From the NCBI GenBank assembly GCA_037953625.1, contig CM075655.1, positions 76,473,501-76,537,500 of the forward strand: 64,000 nucleotides of DNA. The letters are read 5' to 3'. The notes beneath the pieces are model-generated. The model made no database searches. It was not told the origin of the DNA and saw nothing but the letters and a program-made list of their open reading frames with translations. Below are positions 22,401 to 34,100 of this stretch, piece after piece. The position numbers and the translations under genes are program-made. The DNA comes from Crotalaria pallida (taxonomy: Eukaryota; Streptophyta; Magnoliopsida; Fabales; Fabaceae). The first letter of the stretch is position 1. Each line of letters begins with the position of its first letter.

Positions 22401-23360
22401 ATTTGACACAAAGATAATCACTTTTTAAGAAAAATTACTTTTGTAGAGTAACCAGTTTACAATTCATGCTAACCACATAGTCAGACATTTACACAATCAC
22501 AAGATAAAAATTACCTACTTACTCCTAAATTTACCAACCAAATAATATAAACTATGTGTAACTTTTAATCAAAAATCAATTATACTTCACTGTTAACACC
22601 ATAAAATCCAGAATTTCATTTGTTTTCATAAAACTAATTTCATTTCACTATTACAACATCAGAGATCAAATAATCATCCAATAAGTCACATATAATAATA
22701 ACAACTACTACCCCATATATATATCACGACCAAACAATAACACAAGGCAAAAGACTAAAATTCTTCTTTTCTTTTAATGCTACATTAAATCTTATAGTTT
22801 CAGTAACAGAATTTTCAGAAGTTTCCATTTTGAATCCAAACAAAAAGAACTAAAATACTTCAAACAGATACAAAATTTCTATAAAATATAAATGTCTGTA
22901 TTGTAAGAACACAAAAATTTCAGAATATAATTTTTCCTTTTGTGCTACAAAATTCGGTCATCTTAAGGCCAAAGAAAAGGGGAGATTATTCTCTTTAAAC
23001 AATTCATTTTGTCCCTTTCCTTTAAACCTTTATTCATTTGACCATAAAAACAAAATATCACCAAAAAATACATAGTTCATTCTAATAAAAAAAAAAAAGA
23101 AGTAGAAACTTTTAGTTCTTACTATATATAAAAAGAATTAGGGATTCTAATAACAGTAGAAGAAGAGATGAAATAAATTAAAATATAGACTTAGAGTTAC
23201 CTCTCCTCCTAAAGCTAAAAGACTTTCCAAGGTGAGAAAATTTTCCTCCTCTTCCTACCTTCAACTCGCCACCTTCCTCTCTCTTTTCTCTTGGAATAAT
23301 TTTTTTTCTCAAAGTAACAACAAGTAGTGTGTGTGAAATTGTGAGAGGTGTGATGGTCAA

Positions 23361-23366
23361 TTTATA
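23361..23366 (-). promoter_or_regulatory. TATA box of the giant LTR
   Basis: Minus strand CCTATAAATTG; partner copy near 35672-35677. It places the transcript start about 1.25 kb into the LTR. Confidence 0.55.
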
Positions 23367-24597
23367 GGTGAAGAGAAGGCAAATTTTCCCTTCCCATCAG
23401 ATCACAAATTCAGCCCCCTTAGTCCAAAGTGAGTCATCAATTTTAATTCCCACTTTGAAACACACACATGCATTAATGTACTTTGCATAAATCCTATGGC
23501 TTATTAACTTAAGAATGATTCCCCACAATTTTTAGAAAATTCTCCTCTCTCCCTCCTAATATATTTGGACGGTGCATATATATAAAAATAAGGAGAAAAA
23601 TTTCCATTGGTCCATTTTGAATTCACCACAAAATTGACCAATCACATTAAAGCTTTCATTTTTAATAATTCAGAAATAATTAGGAAAATGCGAATATTTG
23701 GACTGTGCAACCAGTAGGCATTTAAATAAATATCTCAATATATAAATAAAATTATTTTATAGCCCAATAGTTTATTTCATGCTCCAAAATAATTTTTTTC
23801 TAAGCTAAACATACCAAAAATTCGTTTTTCTCTACTGTACAGTACTTTTTTGTAGATGTCAAAATAAAAATTCTCTTTTCACATATTCAGATACTACGTT
23901 TCAATACGATCGTTTTCATATAAAGTTTATAATTTTCTGACTTACGGTTTGAAAGTTATGAATTTTTGAAGTTCTAAGATCATTTCCTTCAAAAATGCAC
24001 TTCATAAGCTTTCAAAAAATTTTATAATAAGAAAAATAAGAAAATATATTTTATTTGGATGGTAGTCCAATAAAAAACCTCAGAAATGTATTTTTGTTTT
24101 CAAAATAAAATACACTTGAGTCAAAAGGTCATTAAATGCATTAAAATCATACCTTTACACTTAAAACTCAAAAATTCGTTCAGTACTGTAGCAGTGATAA
24201 AATTTCGAAAACTCCAGAATAAAAATCAAAGCTTTACATTTTCATAATCTAAGTTTCTATACGATCGTTTTGATATATCATTTGTAATTTTTCGACGTAC
24301 GGTTTAAAAGATATGAATTTCTGAATATAGAACACCTTAATCCTTCCAAAAGCATTTTATTTTCTAAGATTATTTAAATCAAATACTATACCTTAAAATA
24401 TTTCATCTTAAGAATATAATTTAATTAGAGAAAACATTGGTATGCATATAATATATATACTACGTGTGTATATATATATATATAAATCATACGATTTTAA
24501 TTAAACCCAGGTATCACAATTTGTCAAAAATCAAATATAATATTTTAAATTCAAATATAAATTCTCAAATAAATTGGGTAAAATTGTGGGTCTGACA

Positions 24598-24609
24598 ATC
24601 CTCCCCAAC
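24598..24609 (-). promoter_or_regulatory. PPT of the giant-LTR element
   Basis: Minus strand GTTGGGGAGGAT directly abuts the LTR start. Confidence 0.85.
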
Positions 24610-25221
24610 TTAGAGATTTCTCGTCCCCGAGAAATACAAACAGAAATAGGCAAAGACAAGGTTACCTCTTTTTCTTCCTTCAAGAGCATCTCCTTCCCTC
24701 GATGTCTTTGTCGATCACTACTCTTCTACTGATAACGCCGTGCGGGAGTCGAATTGAGTCAAGTTCAAAGGTAGGCAACAAATAATGTTGATGTTCCTTA
24801 CAGTATTTATTTGGTCAGACCATAAGCATTAAGGGTAAGTGAATTATTTATAAAGGATTTTGATATTTCCATAAGGGACTTGATAAGGACAGTTTATTTT
24901 CGAATTTGGTGCCAATCCAGAAGTAATTTCTTGTATGCATATCAAAACCATAATCATCGGTTGCGTTTGTTTATTCTCAAACCACTTATGCCATAAGGGT
25001 ACTTGTCACTACACTTTTCTAACATAGACTCTACTTAACCTTTTTCTCCCCAACTTTGATCAAGTTTGTACCATCTATTACACAACCTTACATCAAAGTC
25101 CACCCTGCGACTATGATTACTTTCTAACTACTCGACTTTTTACTCACTACTTTCCTTCTTAGAACCACTTAGGGCCGACTCTAAACCAATACTCCCCAAA
25201 ATTCCTAAGTTTTCACACAAC
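24610..25221 (-). mobile_element. Interior remnant of the giant-LTR element (3' side)
   Basis: Begins with minus-strand TTTCTCGGGGACGAGAAATC next to the PPT, wording typical of the far end of chromovirus pol. Nothing else is recognisable and no ORF is present. Confidence 0.6.
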
Positions 25222-25226
25222 CGTAC

Positions 25227-25556
25227 TGTACGGTTAACCAATAATAAATCCTACCGCTACAGGATAAGCATGAGCTCTCTAGTACAGGATAAAGGTGAAT
25301 AACTCATTCTTTTTATCCTCTACGAGCCACGTCAGCCCTACTGGGCCGAACAGGCCCATAAGGCACCACAACACAACTTCCCCTATAAGTATCGCCATGC
25401 TATAGGGGCTAAGGTATGTCTCTCATCTTTACTCTCCAGAACTACGTGTGGCTTGATCCCCTTATCACTGGGGGTACGTAGGACCGGGGTCACCCTCGTC
25501 AGCTGCAACAACCCAAAACACACATCGTGGTGGATCTATTTCTCAGATCCACTACA
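25227..25556 (+). repeat. 5' LTR of the nested Tat-like element
   Basis: TGTACGGTTAACC..CTACA. Contains CCCCTATA (25380-25387) facing TATAGGGG (25401-25408), so the probable TATA box lies in a stem. The conserved U5-side word GGGGGTACGTAGGACCGGGG also occurs at 30099-30428 and 36912-37504. Confidence 0.9.
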
Positions 25557-25557
25557 T

Positions 25558-25575
25558 TGGCGCCGTCTGTGGGGA
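25558..25575 (+). promoter_or_regulatory. PBS of the Tat-like element
   Basis: TGGCGCCGTCTGTGGGGA, the 18-bp PBS form common in plant Tat-lineage elements. I do not name the tRNA with confidence. Confidence 0.8.
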
Positions 25576-25593
25576 CTAGTAAACTCCGATTCC

Positions 25594-25596
<3 letters not shown>

Positions 25597-25630
<34 letters not shown>
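25597..25630. repeat. (AT)17 microsatellite
   Basis: Uninterrupted AT dinucleotides about 20 bp downstream of the PBS. Confidence 0.95.
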
Positions 25631-25634
<4 letters not shown>

Positions 25635-25769
25635 TTTCATGGCCGCCAGGGGTACGCCAACTCAATCCATCATGGCTTCCTCACGAAGACCTCTGTCTGA
25701 TCGCGATGCGATCTGCACAAATACTGTCGCCACGGGAGCATGGTGACGAATGAAATAGGGAAGTAATCC

Positions 25770-26360
25770 ATATCTGTAGCATCATCAAGTCACAGCCCCG
25801 TTGTCACAGCCCCGATCCGATTCGAATGATAAATCTAGGGCAAAGACAAATAACAGAGGCGGCAACAACACTCACCATCTGCGGCGCCGCCGTTGTCACA
25901 GCCCCGAACCCTAATCACTCCTAGGTTGGTGTTGCTCCTCCTCCCCCTCCTTCTAGCACCACCGCGGAGATCTTGGAATACAACACCGGCGCGAGCGCCA
26001 CCCCAGCCCGCTGCGATTTCCTCCGTAAACTGAACCAGATCAAGGCTCTCCTTCGATGGCAATGGTAACGGCTTCGCAATCGCGACCCCCTTACCCCAGG
26101 ATCGAGATACCAGAACCCAGCACCAAGGGTGCCACCATGCGAACACGTCATCACGATTCTGACTCTATTCTCTCTCCGCCGGTGTACAGCGCCTTTCCTC
26201 GATCTTCGTGCCATTATGGAGAACCAGTCGCCGTCACCATTTCTGGCAGGCACACCGTTTCCGGTGTCCAGCGTTGCTACCCTCCCTGTTGGTCGCTGCT
26301 GCTGCACAGCAGCTTCCAAACCCGCTGCTGCAGAACACCAGGGGATGCCCTAACGGGCCA
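25770..26360. other. GC-rich island inside the Tat-like element
   Basis: Markedly GC-rich in an AT-rich window, with gcggcgccgccg, ccaccgcgg and ggcgcgagcgcc. Open frames exist on both strands (26056-26574 plus, 25921-26319 minus), but they overlap and show no domain. It could be a captured host gene fragment; base composition is the only evidence. 'gtcacagccccga' occurs three times at its left edge. Confidence 0.45.
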
Positions 26361-26790
26361 AAGGCCCAAACCGCAAAAAATGCCTAATCATGCAAAAAAA
26401 AAACTGTACGGGCCAACAAGCCCATATACAAAAAAAAATAATATGAGGAGGATAGCAGCATTGGCAGTGGATCCAACAACAACAGAAAAAAAAAAAACTG
26501 TACGAGCCAACAACAACAACAACTCGGACCTCAAGCAGGGAAGTACATGTATGATGATCCATGCTATTCAGTAAATGATCTAGATGACCCAACCTAAACG
26601 GGCTTAAGAGTTACAAGCGCAAACCAAAAAAAAAAGAAGAAGAAGAAAAGAAAAGGGCCTCAACAGGCCCAAACCAAAAAAAAAAAGGGAGGAATGGATT
26701 ATCAACAATCATTTGGCCCAACTGGACAAATTCTTGACAAGGCATTCTCAGGGATATCAACAACTTTACGGGCCCAACAGCAGCAAGCTA
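26340..26790. repeat. Dispersed GGGCC..GGCCCA words alternating with A-runs
   Basis: Words such as cgggccaaaggcccaaacc, cgggccaacaagcccat, gggcctcaacaggcccaaacc and cgggcccaacag alternate with runs of 7-12 A. The same word (gggccgaacaggcccataagg) occurs in the element's LTR. No gene. Confidence 0.6.
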
Positions 26791-26825
26791 CTCCTACATC
26801 AGGCGAGTGGTGATCGCGAGAATCC

Positions 26826-27090
26826 CCGCTCCGAGTTCTCCTCTTGAAGCTTGTGCTCCGAGCGAAGAGCGAGGACCCCCGCTCCGAGTTCTCCTCTTGA
26901 AGCTTGTGCTCTGAGCGAAGAGTGAGGACCCTCGCGCCGAGTTCCCCTCTTGAAGCTCGTGTTCCGGACGAAGAGCGAGGACCTCCGCTCCAAGTTCTCC
27001 TCTTAAAGCTTGTGCTCCGAGCGAAGAGCGAGGACCCCCGCGCCGAGTTCCCCTCTTGAAGCTCGTGTTTCGAGCATAAAGAAGATCATA
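26826..27090. repeat. Five tandem 53-bp units
   Basis: Copies of g(c/t)(t/g)ccgagtt..gaagagcgagga start at 26828, 26881, 26934, 26987 and 27040. Because 53 is not a multiple of 3, the minus-strand ORFs 26794-27111 and 26799-26993 are artefacts. Confidence 0.9.
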
Positions 27091-28711
27091 TTTAAAGAAA
27101 ACAGAGGTCATCCCTCAATGCTCAACAAAGTCAACTGCTCGACGGAGCTCATTTAGAAAGGATTAACAGAAGATTTCAATCCAACGGTCTTCAATCCAAC
27201 ATTCCTCACCTCAGCGAATCAGGGAAGAAATTCTCGTTCCTGTATTATTTTCCTATTTACTTTGCATTTTACATGATTACTTTACACACATGCTTATATT
27301 AATTTACCTGATGCAGTACTTTTGATATGTGCTTTTAATGCTTATAATTTCATTACATGTCACTAATTATTTGATATTCGCTGATTGTTACGTGGCATAT
27401 TGTTAGCCAAATTTCTTTGCTGCTGAATATCCCTAAATGTCTATCTTTCCTGTCGTGATAGGATAATAATATTTGATATACATTGCCTTTCGAATGGCAT
27501 TAGGCAGTTTCCGACAATTGTGCATTGTCGTTTTTCATGATTTTAAGCTTTCATCGTTTGATTTGTTGTCATTTAAATGCTTTGACATATTTATAAATGT
27601 CCTTCAATTACAATTATTGCGCATAATACACCTGAAATTATGCGTCTTTTCATGGGCAATCCTGTCTATTTGCACGATATTTAACTATTGTCTTTTCAGT
27701 CACGATATTATTATATTATTACGTGTGATATTACTAAATCATACTACCTCTATACCGATATTATACATCGTATCTTTGCCAATAATTGTCATTATTGTTG
27801 TTTGATTGCTATAAATTGTCAATTTAACGACGATTACCAATTATAATACATATGCGAGGTACGAGTATAATAGCCCACTTCTCTAAAAGGCCCATTTCGT
27901 GTAGTGACCTTTTTAAACAAAGCCCATTCCGAGCTTCAGACCGCCAAAAGATATCCTCAAAATTAATTGGTGCTAAACTGCTTAGTCACTATTGGCGTCT
28001 AATATTAGTATCTTCAACCTGCCAAAGCCTGCCACATCCTCGCACCCTCTGCCATGACACCCTTGCCTCTCACGGTTACTTACAGCCAAAAGACATCCTT
28101 GTTAAAATCCCTCCTCGGGATCCAGCGTTGCTCACAAGAGTGCTACACAGTGATTCGCCCATAATGGCGTACAGGGGTTTTGGAAGAAAAAGGGTGAGGA
28201 ATACCGGCTAACCATACATTCTAGTGATAGAAGAAGGAAGGCCTCAATGCCAAAAGGATGCTGGGCATATCAACATTATTCAGAAATAGTCTAACCACGA
28301 AGACTAACAGGGAAGGATCTTTCTCATTACCCCATTAATATTATTTCAATTTTATGGTTTAACTGTCATATTCAGTACTATTGAATCACTTACCACATGA
28401 CATGTGTTATCTTAGATAATAATCGTAATTAACAGTGAATTAATTCATACTTCGCTAATTAATGTCATTACATATCATCTATTACTTGATATTCTAATCG
28501 TTGTTTTTATACATCATAAAAAGGTACAAACATAACGATCGGATCTGCCGAGCATGAGGACCTATGTTAATTCGAGTCCGAGTATGACGACCCAATTCAA
28601 CCTTCGCTCAGCGTTCGCCTACACAGATCTAAATCCGACCGTCTCTCAAAGAGGCTTGGATGAACACGATCTAATTGGCGGAAAACAACTCACACCTTAA
28701 AGGACTTCTTA
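27091..28711. other. AT-rich interior of the Tat-like element without genes
   Basis: Short open frames (27473-27805, 27852-28211) show no recognisable protein. Confidence 0.6.
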
Positions 28712-28749
28712 GCTCGGCACAAGCCTCTTCAGGCTTTATCGAGTATGGG
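28712..28749 (+). promoter_or_regulatory. Hairpin with decayed PPT
   Basis: GCTCGGCACAAGCCT pairs with AGGCTTTATCGAG; the purine tract has decayed to tatggga. Near-copy of 16190-16230. Confidence 0.6.
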
Positions 28750-29566
28750 ACTAGTATGTCATGTAAAGGTACAAATTTGATGCTCGGAACCACCGGGCGC
28801 GATAGCCCGAGCACGATGGCCAAAAATAATTAGAGTGTTTCACGCATAACCCAAGTCAGGATTCCTATCATCCGAAAACATGTACAAGCCGACCACAGGT
28901 CTAAATCCACAAGCCCATTGTGTTTACTGCTTCAATTAAATAAAAGTTCTGTTATTGAATTCATTGTATTTACGTACTTTTCCTCATAACCGATTAGCCA
29001 CCGTTTATGACGCGAACGATTATAAACAGCTCGAACAAGAGCTTATAACTCGTCAAGTACTTTAAAAAGATTCCCGATTCAAACATGATTTCTTAAAATC
29101 ATTTTACACATCGCGGATAGAGGAACCCACCTCAGCTAAAGTGCTGGAGTTCCGAGGTCTTAACACTTGAATTCTTAACAAAAAGAACAAAAAGAAGCAC
29201 AAAATCATAACGGATATTATAAATATTCACTCATTTCGGATCACGTCCTGACGCACTTGCCTACGATCTCGGTTGGCCGACCAGATCGGCGTGAAAACGG
29301 GAATTGCTACCTCGATAACTTGGCCATCGGCTAAATACGTCGCAGGATCGAGGAATGCACCTCGGCCAAGGCAGTCATTCCGACAGCATCCCCCGTAGAC
29401 GTTACGATCCAATTCATGATATTACTTTTAACACACCCCGATGAGAGAGGTGTATGAATCTCCGAATCGCGATACTCTTCCGAGTAAAAGACCTTGGCTG
29501 CGAACATTCTTTTACGTCACCACCAAGCCTCAGAAAAGAACGACTGATCGACCCAAAAGGGCTCTA

Positions 29567-29610
29567 AACTCGGCACAGTCTCTATGACTCTTCCTGAGCT
29601 GGGGGGCTTG
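29567..29610 (+). promoter_or_regulatory. Hairpin plus polypurine tract and LTR-like start
   Basis: CTCGGCACAGTC with GACTCTTCCTGAG, then GGGGGGCT and TGTCGTGGACC. It matches 16792-16850, so this element holds a second, internal PPT/LTR-start module. Confidence 0.6.
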
Positions 29611-29692
29611 TGTCGTGGACCGGACTCCGGTCCGACCTACACTTATAACTTCATCACCCTCATCTCATAACTTCCCCGCGGGACCTCGGTTA

Positions 29693-29948
29693 GAGATGTA
29701 CCTCACCGAGCTTGCACTCGGTTCGAGATGTTCCTCACCGAGCTTGTACTCGGTTCGAGATGAGCCTCACCGAGCTTGTACTCGGTTCGAGATGAGCCTC
29801 ACCGATCTTGCACTCGGTTCGAGATGTTCCTCACCGAGCTTGGACTCGGTTCGAGATGAGCCTCACCGAGCTTGTACTCGGTTCGAGATGTTCCTCACCG
29901 AGCTTGTACTCGGTTCGAGATGTACCTCATCGAGCTTGCAATCGTTCA
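29693..29948. repeat. Eight tandem 32-bp units of a small hairpin
   Basis: Units start at 29693, 29725, 29757, 29789, 29821, 29853, 29885 and 29917. Nearly all contain ACCGAGCTTGTACTCGGT, a 6-bp stem with a 6-base loop. The three plus-strand ORFs across it (29615-30174) are repetition artefacts. Confidence 0.95.
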
Positions 29949-30054
29949 GTTTCATCATCCGAGCACAAAAGAGCACTATCAACCATCCGCAACACTCTTC
30001 CAAGTGGAAGACCACGGCTGCAAACAATGTTTTATGTTACCACCAACTCTCAGA

Positions 30055-30098
30055 AGCTCAGCACAGGCTCTTCGAGCCTATACGAGCTTGGGGGGGCT
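30055..30098 (+). promoter_or_regulatory. Hairpin-PPT abutting the 3' LTR
   Basis: AGCTCAGCACAGGCTC pairs with GAGCCTATACGAGCT around a TTC loop; then GGGGGGG and ct, and the 3' LTR starts at 30099. This shows the hairpin-PPT arrangement at a proven element end. Confidence 0.8.
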
Positions 30099-30428
30099 TG
30101 TAGGGTTAACCAATAATAAATCCTACCGCTACAGGATAAGCATGAGCTCTCTAGTACAGGATAAGGGTGAATAACTCATTCTTTTTATCCTCTACGAGCC
30201 ACGTCAGCCCTACTGGGCCGAACAGGCCCATAAGGCACCACAACACAACTTCCCCTATAAGTATCGCCATGCTATAGGGGCTAAGGTATGTCTCTCATCT
30301 TTACTCTCAAGAACTACGTGTGGCTTGATCCCCTTATCACTGGGGGTACGTAGGACCGGGGTCACCCTCGTCAACTGCAACAACCCAAAACACACATCGT
30401 GGTGGATCTATTTCTAAGATCTACTACA
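30099..30428 (+). repeat. 3' LTR of the nested Tat-like element
   Basis: 330 bp, same length as its partner and nearly identical. Confidence 0.9.
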
Positions 30429-30433
30429 TGTAC

Positions 30434-31167
30434 CATCACTTTGTCCCTTCAGCCACTTAAAATTCATGTGTTATGCATACAAGTGTTACTTCCTTCATAA
30501 CTTTATATGGTAGGGTTATGTTTTTATCACGAAAATTTGAGAAAAGAACTTTGAATTTTACTGAAATTTGGCATTTGGTTGAATAATTTAACGGAAATGT
30601 GGTCATTAGGCTGGGTATTTTCTGACAACCAGGAAGTCTTTTTTTGTTTGGAGGGTCAATCATCGCAAAAATGCGAAAATCAAGCTCAACAACTAGATGA
30701 AAGGGTAATTGGGTTTTCACAAGGATTGAGAACGATGTAGGGTAATGCCTTGACTTGAACTCAATTCTTCTCTGAAAATCTTCATAATACTACCCTTTTC
30801 CCAAGAATTGGTTTCCTCATTTTCACAAGGAGTTCTATACAGCATACTTAAGCACACATTCATCGATCTCACAAAAATTTCAACATTATTATATCATAGG
30901 GAAAGCAAAAGAAGGAATAATCCTTCAACATAGCCAGTCAAGAAGCAAAAGTTAAATCCAACAAGAGAAGCAAACACACTACTGGATAACTCCACACCGT
31001 TTTCATCAATTCTAAGAACGACTAGCAGCATTAGCATCTTTATTTCTGTACCAACTCTAAAACTTAGTTTACTCTAAGACTAAACCGTAACAACACAAAC
31101 AAACACAACCAGAGTCACACAAGGAAAGCATATAAGGCTATGCTTAAGCCCACTAAGGACAACCATC
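30434..31167 (-). mobile_element. Interior remnant of the giant-LTR element (PBS side)
   Basis: About 730 bp. An 87-residue minus-strand ORF (30457-30720) lies where gag would start but shows no gag feature and no zinc knuckle; I leave it unnamed. Confidence 0.55.
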
Positions 31168-31179
31168 GCTCTGATACCA
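31168..31179 (-). promoter_or_regulatory. PBS of the giant-LTR element
   Basis: Minus strand TGGTATCAGAGC, a perfect initiator-Met complement, five bases from the LTR end at 31185. Confidence 0.9.
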
Positions 31180-31184
31180 CTAAA

Positions 31185-34100
31185 TGTTACACCCCAAATT
31201 GGACTTAGAAATTTCACTAAAAATTTGCGCCATTTTTTTATAAACATTACCAAAGTCAGTTCATTTTAATTCTTTTAAAAAGTTTTTCATAAAACAATTT
31301 GATTCATTTGGTTTTCAAAATATTTGGTTCATAAACTCGCAATATAAAATTCCTTTCCAAAAAGAGATGTCACTAACACTTTTCCAAAAAGCTCCTTTTC
31401 GTGATGCCAAAATTATTCGATGGTTAATTTGCGGAAAAACATTTAATTATTTAATGAACTTGATACATAACCAAAAAGAACTTCTTTTATTTCATTTAAA
31501 TAATCCATGTTACAACTGGGGTTACATTCGGGATAGAGTAATCATGTCCTACCCATCCAAAGATGGAATACAAAACAAAAACTATCCTAGACTATTAGTC
31601 TTCATCATTTCCTCCACCACAACTATCTGGAATATTCTTTGATTGCTGCTTCTGCTTCCTCCTCATATGTACGTCGTCTCGCGATCCTCTTTCGACTTGA
31701 GCAACCGCTACTCGAGATAGTACATGATCTGCCATCTGTGAACATTGTTCCCCAATGTTCACAGGAAAGGGAAATAGAGAGAGTAAGCACTCCAAACGAT
31801 ATGATCGTCGACGGCGGGGGCTTACCAGAGGGGAATATTAAGACCACACAAACATATATACATCATTATTACCATTCCGTTTAATAAATTTCACTAATCA
31901 CCAAAAGGAAAATTTTCATATAATCATAACCATTGTATTTAATTATCTTTAGGCTCTAAGTTTCACTGTCATAACCACCGGAAATTCGAGAAGGGGTACC
32001 ACCACCGAGGCTCAAGGGTTTGGTAGCACACACGTTACATCTCCTCCATCATTCCAACCACATCCTAGTTCGGAAAGCAGATGAGACGCACAGGAACCCT
32101 AACCATGCTGGCATCGATGTCGAAGGGTACGCACCAACAAGTATTCAACAACCGAAGTAAAATCATTTCATCAATACAGTTTCAAAAATGCAGCGACATC
32201 TAGCCCCATTTGGGTTCCCTCTCACCATCTAAGATTTGCTCAAGGGGGCGACAGCGCTATCTCTAGTTGATCGTGCAGTTCCTCGCTACGACATTGCCTA
32301 CAACCGAAAGACAAGTCCTTGTAGTCTTGTCCCGCCTAGAGAAGCACTCGAGGCTTCTTGACGTTCACCGTCCTTGCCCTCCCCTATCGCAATCACCACT
32401 TGAAAGTACACCGGCCTCCAAGTATTCGGTATCTTTCCTCTCCACTACTTCACTCTCAACGCGTAGGTTTTGGAGAGGGGTTCCTAAGTCTTCTAAGTCT
32501 GTCATTAATCCTAGTTTTAGTCGACCCATTCTAAGCCTTGCTTCTAACGGGCCTCGACTTCTAAGGGACCACAACAATACTTCCCTATAGTACAGTGGAT
32601 TCCACAAGACTTGAAACCACGGCACAGTCATCCACGTGGTCAGTCACTTAAGGGGATTATTTAGCAAAGTTATTCATCACTGTACACTACTATCGCTTTC
32701 GCAATTCCACATTATTCTTTAACCATTATTATATTTCATAATAATATTTACAAAATATGTCAAGTCCTTTTCATGGAACGACCGGTCGAAAAAACACAAA
32801 GAACTCTTTTCATTGGAACCACCGAACATTAATTATCTTTCCACAAGATGAATAATTATTTCCAAAATATAATATACAATTCAAAAAAATATACAACATG
32901 GCATAATCAATTAGCAACCGACATAAATATCGAGGAATCGTGTTTTTCGTATAAACGGCGGGATGCACACTCAATTGCCGTTTTACTACTCGACCGATAG
33001 ATTCCTAGTTCCGACCTTTGAGATGATACGGAACGTCCTAATATTACCCTACATGCCACTATGTCTTAAGAAGGTTTCTCTCTCACCTGAGATCCATGCT
33101 TACTCTGTTTCCAGCCTTTGTGTCTACAGCTCTAGCAGCTCTTTCACCTTTGATTCCTTTTATTCTTAAACGACGAACGACATACAAATCAATATCTAGC
33201 AAGTACCTTATACTATCTATTTACTTAGGTAAAGACTAACCCCAAGGTACCAAAGCACCTTAAAACAGAAATCCTTTTTAAAACAGAGGTCCTTTTTAAG
33301 GGCATTAAATAACTTAAAACAATTCCTTTTAAAATTCAAGAAATCCTTTTTTTTTTGCAAAACATAATTTAAAACTCACTCCAATACTTTGAAAACTATT
33401 TAGAATATATTTTTATTTCTACAATGCCATACTATATCACTTATATAACAACTACCACATGCACACACTTATACCAGTAAAACAACAATTTATTTAAACA
33501 AATAACATCAAATCATACTTTTACAAATTCACTTTTATAATTTCTTTTTACTCTATACACTTATATTAAAGGTCTTATCATAAAAATCCTCATACTAATT
33601 CATTCCAAAACTATTTTTATAGTTGATGCAACCAATCTAGAATTTCGGACAGCATACCCTACAAGTCTTGCAAAGTCACTTTTTATTTTTAGCTTTTAAA
33701 TTATGAAAATCATCTCTAATCATAATATAACCACATCTTAAAAATAAACCTCAATTTTTTATTTACCACATATCTCATTCTTAAATACCTTATAACAACT
33801 ACCATTTACAGGCTATTCATACAGCATGAATTTAAAGTATTTTTCTTTTGATGCAAATTTTTACTCAGACTAAGCAGTAAACAAATTTTGCAAAATCATG
33901 TTATAAGCACATATAACTAAATGAGAAAATAAACTCAAGCATTCAAAGTTCAAAATACTTTTTCTATCATTAATTAGATTAAATTAAAGACTACAAACAG
34001 TTTACAGAAAATTCACTTTCAAGCATCAGTACATTCACAAAATGACTTTTATACTTCCTTTTATTTTTAAATACTTATAACGCACACATTACCAATTATT

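Larger units (their letters stand above)
18851..24597 (-). repeat. Giant 3' LTR
   Basis: On the minus strand: U3 of about 1.24 kb, TATA box (23366-23361), candidate donor AG|GTAACT (23200), then about 4.4 kb to the LTR end, most of it extremely AT-rich and without genes. Small plus-strand ORFs at 19033-19308, 19305-19550, 19933-20304 and 20616-20822 recur in the other LTR but are antisense to transcription and probably meaningless. Confidence 0.9.
25227..30428 (+). mobile_element. Non-autonomous Tat-like Ty3/gypsy element, nested
   Basis: LTRs of 330 bp (25227-25556 and 30099-30428), PBS one base after the 5' LTR, hairpin-PPT abutting the 3' LTR. TSD CGTAC (25222-25226) versus TGTAC (30429-30433); the single mismatch is a C/T at a CpG, as deamination would give. 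The 4.5-kb interior encodes no gag or pol. It contains an (AT)n run, a GC-rich island, a GGGCC/poly-A zone, a 53-bp array, an AT-rich stretch, extra hairpin-PPT modules and a 32-bp hairpin minisatellite. Confidence 0.85.

Noticed and set aside
25921..26574. Overlapping ORFs of 132 and 172 residues on opposite strands
   Set aside because: GC-rich sequence has few stops; no domain, no coherent start context, both strands open.
29615..30174. Three overlapping plus-strand ORFs of 100-162 residues
   Set aside because: They are different frames of the 32-bp tandem array; the repetition keeps frames open by chance.
31168..31179. Possible tRNA gene at initiator-Met-like sequence
   Set aside because: Only 12 bases complementary to the tRNA 3' end are present, as expected for a PBS; there is no cloverleaf.
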